NCBI GenBank assembly: GCA_964636895.1
Contig: CAZWUW010000042.1
Coordinates: 1-26,751, forward strand
DNA length: 26,751 nt
Direction: 5' to 3'
From: CAZWUW01 sp964636895
Lineage (GTDB): Bacteria > Bacillota > Thermincolia > Thermincolales > CAZWUW01
The translations under genes and the position numbers were made by a program. How positions within the stretch are numbered: the stretch's first letter is position 1; each line of letters starts with the position of its first letter. Shown piece after piece: positions 15,928 through 23,251 of the stretch. The notes under the pieces were generated by a model. That model ran no database searches, was not told the DNA's origin, and saw only the letters and a list, made by a program, of their open reading frames with translations.

Positions 15928-16205
15928 AAAAAACCCCCGTCCCCAAAAAGGGACGAGAGGAATTTCCCGCGGTACCACCCTATCTTCCAGACTGCACTGC
16001 CCGGCGCTCAAGTAAATGCAGATAACGGCTGCGACCGGTTCTGCTTATCCACGCAGTATGTGAATAGATTTCCACATAGCTGGCGGTTTCGGCGGAACAA
16101 CTCCCGGGCGATCTTCAGCACCGCCGCCAGGGCCTGCTCTCACCGTACCAGGCTCGCTTTCCCGCATAACGTCACTTACTGACCCGTTCTTTGTCTTTGT
16201 TTTTA
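15928..16205 (-). promoter_or_regulatory. T-box leader of ileS, with Ile specifier and terminator
   Basis: On minus, the leader holds the conserved T-box AGGGTGGTACCGCGG (15981-15967), whose bulge pairs with the tRNA acceptor end. The terminator follows: a 11-bp stem (CCTCTCGTCCC with GGGGACGGGGG, 15960-15934) and TTTTTT. In Stem I, the context CTGAAG-ATC-GCCCGGGAG places an ATC codon (16112-16110) at the specifier position, matching isoleucine. Uncharged tRNA-Ile would stabilise the antiterminator and let ileS be transcribed. The 378-bp gap before ileS is filled by this element and its promoter. Confidence 0.93.
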
Positions 16206-16217
16206 TCCTAATATATA

Positions 16218-16246
16218 ATTATACTTATATCTCTCCGGGAAGTCAA
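16218..16246 (-). promoter_or_regulatory. Sigma-A promoter of the T-box/ileS transcript
   Basis: On minus, TTGACT (16246-16241) and a perfect TATAAT (16223-16218) are spaced by 17 bp. The -35 box overlaps the stop codon of the upstream nucleoside-phosphorylase-like gene. Confidence 0.8.
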
Positions 16247-16893
16247 CTTTGGGCTAATTTGCGGCCGGTATTTTTTTTGGCGGCATCAAGAATTCCCTTA
16301 ACCAGCCAGAAATTCCTTTTCGCCATATCCCAGTTAAACCTTGCCAAATCGCCATCCTCACCACTTTTGCTAGAAGTAATGGTTCTAATAAGCACAAAGG
16401 GTATTTTCTCTGCCGACCAGTCTTTGGCCTGCATAAAACCCGCGGGGTCCACACAGTGTATTTCTTTTATTTGCTTTCTGCCGGGTGCTTTTCCCGCCGG
16501 AACTACCGGTTCCGATATTACCCTGCCCACAACAACCTTGCAAGCCTTTTCATCAGGTCCAAACTTTTCTACAGCCCTAAGCGCCATGTCAATAAGCTTC
16601 TGGTCGGCCGCCTCCGCTGAAACCACAATATCCCCAGGCACTAGTGAATTCAGCTGGCACTCTGCCTTACCTAATGAAACCACATACTTGGCGGCCAGAT
16701 CGTTCACTAATATTTCCGAACTGACCTGCACCTGTTCGGCTCCTTCCACCGGTTCAATCAATGTAATCCGGTGACCCTGCAGTTTGCCCCTGGTAACCGT
16801 TAACCCTGGATACTCCAATTTCTCCTGCTTAGCCAGGTTTTCCTTAATAAAAACCGAGCCCAATTGTGAGGAGCTAATCACTACCAAATTCAT
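16243..16893 (-). CDS. Nucleoside phosphorylase / MTA-SAH nucleosidase-like protein, altered active site
   Basis: The protein has 216 residues. Similarity to the PNP_UDP/MTAN family is visible in order. YVVSLGKAECQL-LVPGDIVVSAEA corresponds to the glycine loop and GDIVVS strand, VVVGRVISEP to the G-x-I strand, and IPFVLIRTITSS to the PFVVIRAISD strand. The two usual catalytic elements are changed: the EMEGAA-type glutamate region reads CVDPAGFMQA, and the aspartate after RAIS is serine. It may have other chemistry or only bind a nucleoside. The neighbours are yggU upstream and ileS downstream. The start codon is separated from its ribosome site by a hairpin, and there is an in-frame stop just upstream, so no other start is possible nearby. 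Confidence 0.6.
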   Translation of the reverse strand: MNLVVISSSQLGSVFIKENLAKQEKLEYPGLTVTRGKLQGHRITLIEPVEGAEQVQVSSEILVNDLAAKYVVSLGKAECQLNSLVPGDIVVSAEAADQKLIDMALRAVEKFGPDEKACKVVVGRVISEPVVPAGKAPGRKQIKEIHCVDPAGFMQAKDWSAEKIPFVLIRTITSSKSGEDGDLARFNWDMAKRNFWLVKGILDAAKKNTGRKLAQS

Positions 16894-16930
16894 TTTGTCG
16901 GGTCCGTCCCGCCCGGACCCTTCCCTCCTT
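16894..16930 (-). promoter_or_regulatory. Ribosome site with a hairpin in its spacer
   Basis: On minus, AAGGAGG (16930-16924) is followed by GAA, then a perfect 7-bp stem GGGTCCG/CGGACCC with a 7-nt loop (16920-16900), then GACAAA and the ATG at 16893. The linear spacing is 30 nt, but removal of the 21-nt hairpin leaves 9 nt, the optimum. An in-frame TGA lies directly before AAGGAGG, and no ATG, GTG or TTG in that frame lies between. Confidence 0.6.
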
Positions 16931-16977
16931 CACCCTTTGAAATGCCTAATAACATAAATCACCAAATCAGAAATTTG

Positions 16978-16994
16978 AAATATTCACAATATTT
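16978..16994. repeat. AT-rich palindrome at the end of yggU
   Basis: AAATATT-CAC-AATATTT is a perfect 7-bp inverted repeat over the yggU stop. It could be an operator or a chance AT-rich dyad; there is no T-run on minus directly after it. Confidence 0.3.
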
Positions 16995-17277
16995 AGGATA
17001 AAAAAAGAGTTTCAACCTCATCCCTTTTTATCCCATAAACCTTTATAATCTTATTTCGGCCGGTATGACCGCTGATTATTTCTATCTGTTGCCTGGGTAT
17101 TCTAAAAAGCCTTGCAAAAAAGTCAATACATGCGGCGTTAGCCGCCCCATCCACCGGCGGTGCCGTTAACCGCAGGCGCAGAGCATCACCGAACAACCCG
17201 CTGATTTCATTTTTAACTGCTCTGGGCTGCACCCTGACCTTAATGGCCACACCGTCCGGGAATTCCTTAATATTCAA
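16993..17277 (-). CDS. yggU: DUF167 / YggU family protein
   Basis: The protein has 94 residues if it starts at the TTG at 17277, the usual family length. Marks of DUF167 are the first strands VAIKVRVQPRAVKNEI, then LRLRLTAPPVDGAANAACI, and the final SGHTGRNKIIKVYGI. Function is unknown in all bacteria. A longer frame to 17355 exists but would run deep into divIVA and add residues outside the family. The TTG has GGGG 6-7 nt upstream and overlaps the divIVA stop by 11 nt, so the genes are translationally coupled. Confidence 0.8.
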   Translation of the reverse strand: MNIKEFPDGVAIKVRVQPRAVKNEISGLFGDALRLRLTAPPVDGAANAACIDFFARLFRIPRQQIEIISGHTGRNKIIKVYGIKRDEVETLFLS

Positions 17278-17791
17278 GATTATCCCCGGTTTTAGCCGCC
17301 GCTGCCAAAAGCTCTTCAGACGCGCAAGCGGCCTCACGTATTTCTTGCCGATCATGTTCTTCTACCAACGCCAACTGACTTTGTAAAAAAGAACGAAACT
17401 TGACCCGGAAGACCTGCGCCTGTTTTTGGACTTCTTCATATTCCTGTAAAATTGAACGGCCTTTTTCTGCCGCAGCGGCAACTGTCTGCTCCGCCTTTAA
17501 CCGGGCTTCGTGGAGGATTGTTTCCGCTTCCCGGGCGGCATTTTGCTTCAGTTCTTCCGCAGTCTGCTGGGCTATTACCAGCGTCTTTTTCAAAGTATCC
17601 TCAAGGTCTTTGTACTGGCCAATATTGGATTCCTTGGCAGCGAGTGTCTCCTTTAAATTCACGTTTTCCTTGTAAACCGTCTCATATTCATGCACGATAT
17701 GATCCAGAAACTCGTCCACTTCCTCCTCATCATAACCCCTGAATGCCTTACGAAACTCCTTGTTGTGAATATCCAACGGGGTTAAAGCCAA
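17267..17791 (-). CDS. divIVA: DivIVA cell-division/polarity protein
   Basis: The protein has 174 residues. The N-terminal membrane-binding domain reads LTPLDIHNKEFRKAFRGYDE, which is canonical, followed by EEVDEFLDHIVHEYETVY. A long coiled coil rich in Glu, Lys and Ala follows (about 35-160). DivIVA recognises negatively curved membrane at septa and poles, placing the Min system or the chromosome during sporulation. Start choice: AGGAGG is 3 nt from the ATG at 17797 but 9 nt from the TTG at 17791, and the latter gives MALTPLDI, matching the family's MPLTPNDI; the ATG remains possible. A sigma-H-like promoter lies 40 bp upstream. Confidence 0.92.
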   Translation of the reverse strand: MALTPLDIHNKEFRKAFRGYDEEEVDEFLDHIVHEYETVYKENVNLKETLAAKESNIGQYKDLEDTLKKTLVIAQQTAEELKQNAAREAETILHEARLKAEQTVAAAAEKGRSILQEYEEVQKQAQVFRVKFRSFLQSQLALVEEHDRQEIREAACASEELLAAAAKTGDNLEY

Positions 17792-17833
17792 AATCATCCA
17801 CCTCCTATAGCATACCTTATAATGGAAATATTT

Positions 17834-17861
17834 ATTCGACAGCGGGGTGGCAAAATCCTTC
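17834..17861 (-). promoter_or_regulatory. Sigma-H-like promoter of divIVA, overlapping a Spo0A-box match
   Basis: On minus, GAAGGATTT (17861-17853) and GTCGAAT (17840-17834) are separated by 12 bp, fitting the sigma-H consensus RnAGGAwWW-N11/12-RnnGAAT at every defined position. The -10 region also contains TGTCGAA, a Spo0A box. A weaker sigma-A alternative uses TATAAG at 17821-17816 with the 0A box at its -35. Transcription from the sigma-H reading would start about 30 nt before divIVA. Confidence 0.6.
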
Positions 17862-17883
17862 GGAAAGAAAAAAAATTGCTGCC

Positions 17884-18672
17884 CTATCGGTAGCATTTAA
17901 GTACCAGAGCAACCCGGCCCTTTTTTGTCATGCCTTTGACCTGACTGACTTCCAGTCGGCCCCGACCCCTTACGGAAATAACGTCCCCGGCCTTAATGCC
18001 GGCGGCACAGTCAGTGGTAACCTGCCAGTTCAGATAAACTTTTTCGGCAGTGATTTCCCTCGCCATTTTTGTCCGCGAATCACCGAACCCGGCACTAATC
18101 ACCGCATCCAGCCGCAGCGCGGATACCGTAGCAGGCACTTCCCAAACCTTCCGGTCAGGTAAGGCCAGGGCATCCCGGGAAATTTCCTGCACCCGGACAG
18201 TAACCCGGTGAATTTTTTGCAAGTGCCAGCTGATGTAATCTTTGACCCCGGTATCGACAAAAACCTGGCAACCGTGTTCAGTAATGATAATGTCCCCAAG
18301 TTTTTCCCGCTTTATTCCCAAACCCAGTAAGGAACCCAGAAAATCCCGGTGCGTTACTTTTTGAAACTTAAAATTACCGGCCACCTCCAACAATACAATA
18401 CCATCATCCAAAGTAGCCAAATCCATGAAATCCGGGTAAATCAACAGCCGCCGGCGCTCAGCGTCATTATAGCCCCCGCGCCACTCACCAGCCGGTGCAC
18501 TGTACCGGCTTAAAGCCTTATCCACCATGGCCTGCCGGCCGGGGTCGCAAAAATCTGTAACTTCGTACCCCTGGTAGCGGATTACCGCTTCGAACCTGTC
18601 CATAATACGGGCCAGAAAATTTTTGTCATCAGCTTTATCCACCGTAGCCATGATTTTTTCCCGGTTAATCAT
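17884..18672 (-). CDS. ylmH: YlmH-family S4 RNA-binding protein
   Basis: The protein has 262 residues from the ATG at 18672. The N-terminus MINREKIMATVDKADDKNFL and the central block (VTHRDFLGSLLGLGIKREKLGDI) match YlmH, and the C-terminal S4 domain starts at LRLDAVISAGFGDSRTKMARE and ends GDVISVRGRGRLEV. YlmH-type proteins bind ribosomal RNA and are placed near cell-division genes in Firmicutes. Start choice: the frame extends to a TTG at 18714 overlapping yggT, but the ATG at 18672 gives the family N-terminus. Confidence 0.9.
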   Translation of the reverse strand: MINREKIMATVDKADDKNFLARIMDRFEAVIRYQGYEVTDFCDPGRQAMVDKALSRYSAPAGEWRGGYNDAERRRLLIYPDFMDLATLDDGIVLLEVAGNFKFQKVTHRDFLGSLLGLGIKREKLGDIIITEHGCQVFVDTGVKDYISWHLQKIHRVTVRVQEISRDALALPDRKVWEVPATVSALRLDAVISAGFGDSRTKMAREITAEKVYLNWQVTTDCAAGIKAGDVISVRGRGRLEVSQVKGMTKKGRVALVLKCYR

Positions 18673-18703
18673 CAACTTCCATCCGTTTCCGCAATGCTCA
18701 TGC

Positions 18704-18967
18704 TCACGATACAATATTAATTATTATTTTCTCCAAAAAATTCAAAACTAAAAACAGCAAAATTGGCGAAAAATCAATACCGCCCAGCCCCGGCAACAAG
18801 CGCCGGAATGGCGCCAGCAGCGGCTCGGTGGCATCGTTCACAAATTTAATAATGGGGTGATAAGGATCAATCCGCATTACCATAGGCAAAAAAGATAAAA
18901 TAATCCGGGCAAAAACCAACCATTCGATAGCCGCAAAAACTCCCCTGATTACTAATACTAAATCCAA
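18704..18967 (-). CDS. yggT: YggT-family membrane protein
   Basis: The protein has 87 residues from the TTG at 18967, which has GGGGAGG 6 nt upstream; the ATG at 19003 lies inside proC and lacks a site. It has two membrane segments (about 2-25 and 62-85) and between them the family signature RIILSFLPM-DPYHPIIKFVNDATEPLLAPFRRLLPG. It is YlmG in Bacillus nomenclature. The role is not settled; it is encoded with sepF and divIVA in many Gram-positive bacteria. Confidence 0.9.
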   Translation of the reverse strand: MDLVLVIRGVFAAIEWLVFARIILSFLPMVMRIDPYHPIIKFVNDATEPLLAPFRRLLPGLGGIDFSPILLFLVLNFLEKIIINIVS

Positions 18968-18983
18968 AGCCTTACCTCCCCAA

Positions 18984-19808
18984 CTATTTGGTACCCCCGC
19001 CAAGTTCCCGGGAGCGGTTGGCGGCTGCTAATACCGCATCCATTAATGTCGCCCTCAGTTTACCCGCTTCCAACGCGTGCAGCCCAGCAATTGTAGTGCC
19101 ACCGGGGGTTGTTACCATGTCTCGCAACCGGGCAGGATGTTCACCTGTCTCCTGCACCATTTTAGCTGCTCCCAACAAAGTCTGCACGGCCAATTTGGTT
19201 GCCGTGTCCCTGGGCAGCCCCGCCCGCACGGCGGCATCAGCCATAGCTTCAATAATTGTAAAAACATAAGCCGGACCACTGCCGGAAAGTCCGGTCACCG
19301 CATCCATCGTATGTTCGGGCACCTGCACGGCCAGCCCCACTGCCCCAAACAGCGTTTCCGTTATCCGGGCATGTTCCTCCCCGGCACTGCTGCCCATGGC
19401 AAAAGCCGAAGCACCGGCACCCACCAGGCACGGAGTATTAGGCATAACCCGGACTACCGGCACCGGCAGCGAAAAAAAACTTTCAATGCGGGCGGTGGAA
19501 ATACCCGCCACCACAGAAATGAAGAATTGCTCAGGCCGGGCAAGAGAACCGGTCTCCTCCAGCAGCGCCGGTATAACCGCCGGTTTCACTGCCAATACAA
19601 TGATATCCGCTATCCTCATTATATCTTTATTATCTGTCAGCGTTTTTATACCATATTCTGCCGCCAAGTAGTCCAGCCTGGCTGCATCTATATCCGAAAC
19701 AATTATATCCTCACGCGCAAATAGGCCGCTGGTCAACATACCCTTAAAGAGGGCTTCCGCCATCGCACCGGCCCCGGTAAAACCGATTTTTCGCTGATGT
19801 AAAGACAT
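18984..19808 (-). CDS. proC: Pyrroline-5-carboxylate reductase
   Basis: The 274-residue enzyme makes the last step of proline synthesis, reducing 1-pyrroline-5-carboxylate with NAD(P)H. A Rossmann motif (KIGFTGAGAMAEAL) opens the protein. VVRVMPNTPCLVGAGASA lies in the middle, and the C-terminal signature GLSGSGPAYVFTIIEAMADA and MVTTPGGTTIAGL complete it. GAGGAGG lies 8 nt before the ATG. It stands between sepF and yggT, a known arrangement in clostridia. Confidence 0.96.
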   Translation of the reverse strand: MSLHQRKIGFTGAGAMAEALFKGMLTSGLFAREDIIVSDIDAARLDYLAAEYGIKTLTDNKDIMRIADIIVLAVKPAVIPALLEETGSLARPEQFFISVVAGISTARIESFFSLPVPVVRVMPNTPCLVGAGASAFAMGSSAGEEHARITETLFGAVGLAVQVPEHTMDAVTGLSGSGPAYVFTIIEAMADAAVRAGLPRDTATKLAVQTLLGAAKMVQETGEHPARLRDMVTTPGGTTIAGLHALEAGKLRATLMDAVLAAANRSRELGGGTK

Positions 19809-19827
19809 TAATAGTCCTCCTCAATGC

Positions 19828-20265
19828 CTAACGAACCCAGGTAAAAATTCCCTTGTCTTTGTCTTTAGCAGCATCCATTGCATCACTGGCAATATCCATA
19901 TTATTCGGCACAAACAGGAAAATGCCGTTGCCTACTTTTTGCATATTACCGTTCAATGCGTAAGTGGTGCCACTGATAAAATCCACCACCCGCTTGGCCA
20001 GTTCCATATCTGCATTTTCCAGGTTAATAATTACCGCCCGGTGGTTTTTGAGGTTGTCCGCGATTGTCTGACACTCATCAAAGGATTTAGGTTCACAGAC
20101 CACCACCCGGGTGTTTTTCTGGGAATGCAAACTGAACAAGGTACCCTTCTTTTTGTTTTTTGGTTGTTGGGTATCCTCCTGATCCATGATTTCGTCTTCC
20201 ATAATCTCCACTTCTTCCTCTTCAAAACCCATGAAAGCAAGTACTTTATCCTTAATTCCGGCCAT
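19828..20265 (-). CDS. sepF: Cell-division protein SepF
   Basis: The protein has 145 residues from the ATG at 20265 (GGGGGA 7 nt upstream; the frame is open further to 20283 without a site). The N-terminus AGIKDKVLAFMGFEEEE is the amphipathic membrane anchor, followed by an acidic and lysine-rich linker. The globular SepF domain starts at RVVVCEPKSFDECQTIADNL and includes RAVIINLENADMELAKRVVDFISG. SepF polymers tether FtsZ to the membrane. Confidence 0.94.
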   Translation of the reverse strand: MAGIKDKVLAFMGFEEEEVEIMEDEIMDQEDTQQPKNKKKGTLFSLHSQKNTRVVVCEPKSFDECQTIADNLKNHRAVIINLENADMELAKRVVDFISGTTYALNGNMQKVGNGIFLFVPNNMDIASDAMDAAKDKDKGIFTWVR

Positions 20266-20279
20266 TGAACTTCCCCCTC

Positions 20280-20969
20280 TCAATATCTCTCTCCAAAAAT
20301 GCGGCTGCCTATACGGATTAAGTTGGCCCCTTCCTCCACCGCAACTTTATAATCATTGGACATCCCCATAGACAAATAGTCCATTCGAATACCGGGAATA
20401 CCCATTGTTTTCAACCGTTCACTCAGTTTCCGGAGTTGCCGGAAAACGGGACGCGCTTCTTCAGGATCGGCTAAATACGGTGCCATAGTCATCAGCCCGC
20501 TAACCGTCAAACCATCATAACCACCGGCTGCAGCCAAAAAATCAGCCACTTCGTTGGCACTTAGCCCAAATTTGGTGGCCTCCCCGGCCACATTTACCTG
20601 CACAAGCACAGGTATCCTCCTGCCCAGCCGAACCCCCTGACGATCAATCTCTCGCGCCAGGGATAGCGAGTCCAGCGAATGAATCATACTCACGCGTTCA
20701 GCAATATACTTCACCTTGTTTGACTGCAGGTGGCCAATTAAATGCCAGCTCACTTTTTCCGGCAATTCCGGCATTTTAGCCGTCATTTCTTGGACCCGAT
20801 TTTCACCTAGGGTATCAAGTCCACAAGCAATGGCGGTCTTTATCTTGTCCATCGGTATAGTTTTCGTAACAGCAATAATTTTGACAGCCGTGCTGTCCCG
20901 GCCGGCCCTGGCGGCTGCTGCAGCAACGCCCTGCCGGACAGCGGCGATATTGCCTTTGATGTCTGCCAT
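20280..20969 (-). CDS. yggS: YggS-family PLP homeostasis protein
   Basis: The 229-residue protein has the fold-type III barrel of PLPBP/YggS. The PLP lysine is Lys36 in KIIAVTKTIP, the same position as in Escherichia coli YggS. GLDTLGENRVQEM, WHLIGHLQSNKVKY and LSMGMSNDYKVAVEEGANLIRIGSRIFG are all signature blocks. It binds and probably delivers PLP and is not an enzyme. AGGAGG lies 7 nt before the ATG; the sepF start is 14 bp after its stop. Confidence 0.95.
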   Translation of the reverse strand: MADIKGNIAAVRQGVAAAAARAGRDSTAVKIIAVTKTIPMDKIKTAIACGLDTLGENRVQEMTAKMPELPEKVSWHLIGHLQSNKVKYIAERVSMIHSLDSLSLAREIDRQGVRLGRRIPVLVQVNVAGEATKFGLSANEVADFLAAAGGYDGLTVSGLMTMAPYLADPEEARPVFRQLRKLSERLKTMGIPGIRMDYLSMGMSNDYKVAVEEGANLIRIGSRIFGERY

Positions 20970-21010
20970 AGCGGGATCCTCCTGTAATCGACCACGGCAA
21001 AATTGCCTGC

Positions 21011-22045
21011 TCAGGGGCTCCTGAAAAGACTTCCTTCCCTGGCATACTTGGGGTTTTGCACAATGCTCACACCCGGTTCCAGACCCCCAACAGCAACTTC
21101 ATCATTAATCTGCCCGATTATTTCAACTTTTTTACGTTTCACCGACTTTTTGTAAATTATAAATATTTCTCCTGATTCTACTTTTCTATTAACGTTTCCT
21201 TCAACAATAGTCTCAACTTTTCTCTCCAGCAGGGCACCAGCCGGCACAATAAACCCTTCATATCGTTTCAGAATAATATCAAAAGAAACGGTGCGGGGAT
21301 TTATAAATTTGTCCGAGTAATTTCGCAGAACCAGCCTGTATAGGTTTGACTGACCCTGAAAATAACTGTCTGCCACTCTAAGATAAACAGGTGCCGGTTG
21401 CTTTTTGTCAAACCGGACCTTAACCTGCCGGCCCGCCTCAAGTATGTCAGGCGGAACTTTTTCTTTCGCGATCATGCCAATAATATTAATGGGGGCGAGA
21501 TTATTGACTACCCTGACCGCCGGTTTGCCTTCTTCCACCCTCATTCCTTCAGTAAGCAGGCTGGTCTTGATTTCCATGCTGCGCATTTTGGAAACAGGCA
21601 GCGCCTGCAGATTACGAGGGGTGAAAACATCTTCTAGGCCATCGGTGCGGTAACTTACAATACCTGCTACCGGCGAAACAATATTATACATTGTTTCACC
21701 ATTGCGGCTGTCCATCGCCGGTGCTGCTACCTGGGCCAGCACCGCCCCTACCCGGACCCTTTCCCCCTCAGGCACAAGGATTTTCAGTTTACCATTTTTG
21801 GGTGCCGGCAATACTTTTTCGTTTCTGACTAATGTACCTTCTGCCGGCAAGAGTTTTTCAATCACCCCATAGCGGGCCTCTGCCGCCCTGATTAACCGGG
21901 ACATGATTATATCCCGCGTAAAGCTGATACCCTGCCAGACTATATACAAGGCCATAACCAACAGTAAAATATTGCATAAGGAAACAGATTTGCCAAAAGA
22001 CCGTTTCTTCCTGCTGCCGCTGCGATACCCGGGCCGTTCGCCCAT
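21011..22045 (-). CDS. HlyD-like membrane-anchored protein with lipoyl-type domain
   Basis: This 344-residue protein has a basic N-terminus (RSGSRKKRSFGK) and one membrane segment (about 23-45, LCNILLLVMALYIVWQGISF), with the rest outside the cell. Residues about 70-150 form a biotinyl-lipoyl half-motif region (GKLKILVPEGERVRVGAVLAQV and NIVSPVAGIVSYR), and a beta-barrel region follows near 190-290. It resembles HlyD-type adaptor proteins, but no transporter partner is encoded nearby. The long coiled-coil hairpin of true adaptors is missing. It heads the sepF cluster, so a cell-envelope or division role is possible (inference). Confidence 0.72.
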   Translation of the reverse strand: MGERPGYRSGSRKKRSFGKSVSLCNILLLVMALYIVWQGISFTRDIIMSRLIRAAEARYGVIEKLLPAEGTLVRNEKVLPAPKNGKLKILVPEGERVRVGAVLAQVAAPAMDSRNGETMYNIVSPVAGIVSYRTDGLEDVFTPRNLQALPVSKMRSMEIKTSLLTEGMRVEEGKPAVRVVNNLAPINIIGMIAKEKVPPDILEAGRQVKVRFDKKQPAPVYLRVADSYFQGQSNLYRLVLRNYSDKFINPRTVSFDIILKRYEGFIVPAGALLERKVETIVEGNVNRKVESGEIFIIYKKSVKRKKVEIIGQINDEVAVGGLEPGVSIVQNPKYAREGSLFRSP

Positions 22046-22151
22046 GTTTATTCCTCTCCCCCGGTATAAAAGCTATAACAGTATGTATATTCTACATTTC
22101 TGCCCATTTATCCTTCATCAGATGTAAATTGCGAGAAAGAAAATGGTGCGG

Positions 22152-22178
22152 GCAGGGAAATCATCCCTTTTGTCGAAT
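22152..22178 (+). promoter_or_regulatory. Sigma-H-like promoter / Spo0A box before the 74-residue gene
   Basis: GCAGGGAAA (22152-22160) and GTCGAAT (22172-22178) are separated by 11 bp; only one base departs from the sigma-H -35 consensus. The bases TGTCGAA (22171-22177) also match a Spo0A box. The start would fall near 22185, just ahead of the ribosome site. Confidence 0.5.
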
Positions 22179-22211
22179 AATAGATGAAAACGTGGAAAGG
22201 GGGGAGGATTA

Positions 22212-22436
22212 TTGAACATTCAAATATCATACTCAGATGAAGCTGTGGTAGATAACAGCATAACGTTTTCATGCAAATTAGACGATAAAGATTTTGTAGC
22301 AACTATTACTGTTTTTGACGAAAAATATCCTCAACTGTCTTCTGTATCGGTAAACGAAACCGGTAGTTCGGTTAAAGATTTAAAAAACTTTATTGATAAA
22401 CTGAAAGTATTGGCAATAACAATAACCAGAGATTAA
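22212..22436 (+). CDS. Unrecognised 74-residue protein
   Basis: The frame begins at a TTG 4 nt after GGGGAGG and ends at 22436. The protein is small, acidic and soluble: alternating strands (NIQISYSDEAVVDNSITFSC, KDFVATITVFDE, QLSSVSVNET) end in a helix (SVKDLKNFIDKLKVLAI). There is no signal peptide or metal motif, and I recognise no family. The 5' side carries a sigma-H/Spo0A-like element and the 3' side a strong terminator, so it is a separate transcription unit, plausibly made at the onset of sporulation. Confidence 0.65.
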   Translation: MNIQISYSDEAVVDNSITFSCKLDDKDFVATITVFDEKYPQLSSVSVNETGSSVKDLKNFIDKLKVLAITITRD

Positions 22437-22454
22437 GGTGCAGACATTTTAACA

Positions 22455-22491
22455 AAAATCCTCAGTGACTAATCCAGCCACTGAGGATTTT
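22455..22491. terminator. Bidirectional terminator between the 74-residue gene and phoU
   Basis: AAAATCCTCAGTG and CACTGAGGATTTT form a perfect 13-bp stem with an 11-nt loop, giving four T on either strand. It stands between two convergent genes. Confidence 0.85.
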
Positions 22492-22536
22492 ACTCATTAC
22501 CGCGTTCCTTTAGCAGACTACCGGCGGCATAGAAAA

Positions 22537-23199
22537 CTAATCATTTAAGTCCCGGCGCTCACCGGTCACCAGGTAAATAACCCGCTCAGCTATATTGGTG
22601 GCATGATCCGCAATACGCTCAATATAACGCCCCACAAAAAGCAGGTAAGTGGCCTGGGTAATAGTCCGGGGGTCTTCCATCATATAAGTCAGCAATTCTC
22701 GAAAAATCTGGGAATAAATATGGTCAACCTCATCGTCAGCCACACAAAGATTTTTGGCCAACTCCACATCAGACTGCACGTAAGCGTCAAGCCCATCTTT
22801 AACCATTTGCTGAGTAATTTTCGCCATCCGTGGAATATCCACCAACGGCTTAATCAACGGCTGTCCGGCCAAACGCTTGGTGATTTTTGCAATGTCTACA
22901 GCATGGTCGGCCATCCGCTCCAGGTCGGTGATGATTTTAAACCCGGTGCTGATACGCCGCAGGTCCTTGGCAATGGGCTGCTGAGTGGCAATTAATTTCA
23001 GGCACTTGTCTTCAATCTCTGTTTCCAACTGATCAATTATTTGGTCACCGGAAATTACCTGCTCCGCCAGATCTACGTCCTTTGTCGCCAACGAATGCAC
23101 GGAATTGTAAATGGCCTGTTCCACCAAACTGCCCATCCGGAGAATTTCTTGCTGCAGTTCCGACAGGGACCGGTCAAAAGCATGGCGTGTAGAACTCAC
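22537..23199 (-). CDS. phoU: Phosphate-signalling protein PhoU
   Basis: The protein has 220 residues from the GTG at 23199, the family length. Two three-helix PhoU repeats are visible: the first with QQEILRMGSLVEQAIYNSV and TDLERMADHAVDIAKITKR, the second with YLLFVGRYIERIADHATNIAERVIYLVTG. The E/DRxADHA motifs bind metal. PhoU damps the PhoR kinase and the Pst transporter when phosphate is plentiful. A frame to 23343 is open but overlaps pstB. The ribosome site (GGGGGGAG) is about 13 nt from the GTG at 23199 and too near the GTG at 23211. Confidence 0.92.
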   Translation of the reverse strand: MSSTRHAFDRSLSELQQEILRMGSLVEQAIYNSVHSLATKDVDLAEQVISGDQIIDQLETEIEDKCLKLIATQQPIAKDLRRISTGFKIITDLERMADHAVDIAKITKRLAGQPLIKPLVDIPRMAKITQQMVKDGLDAYVQSDVELAKNLCVADDEVDHIYSQIFRELLTYMMEDPRTITQATYLLFVGRYIERIADHATNIAERVIYLVTGERRDLND

Positions 23200-23251
23200 T
23201 TTGTCCGTCACTCTCCCCCCAAAATTATAGTTGCCCAATAATTTTACAAAA

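Noticed and set aside
17267..17355. Longer N-terminus of YggU overlapping divIVA by nearly 90 bp
   Set aside because: The extra residues fall outside the family, and the TTG at 17277 gives the usual length with a stop-start overlap.
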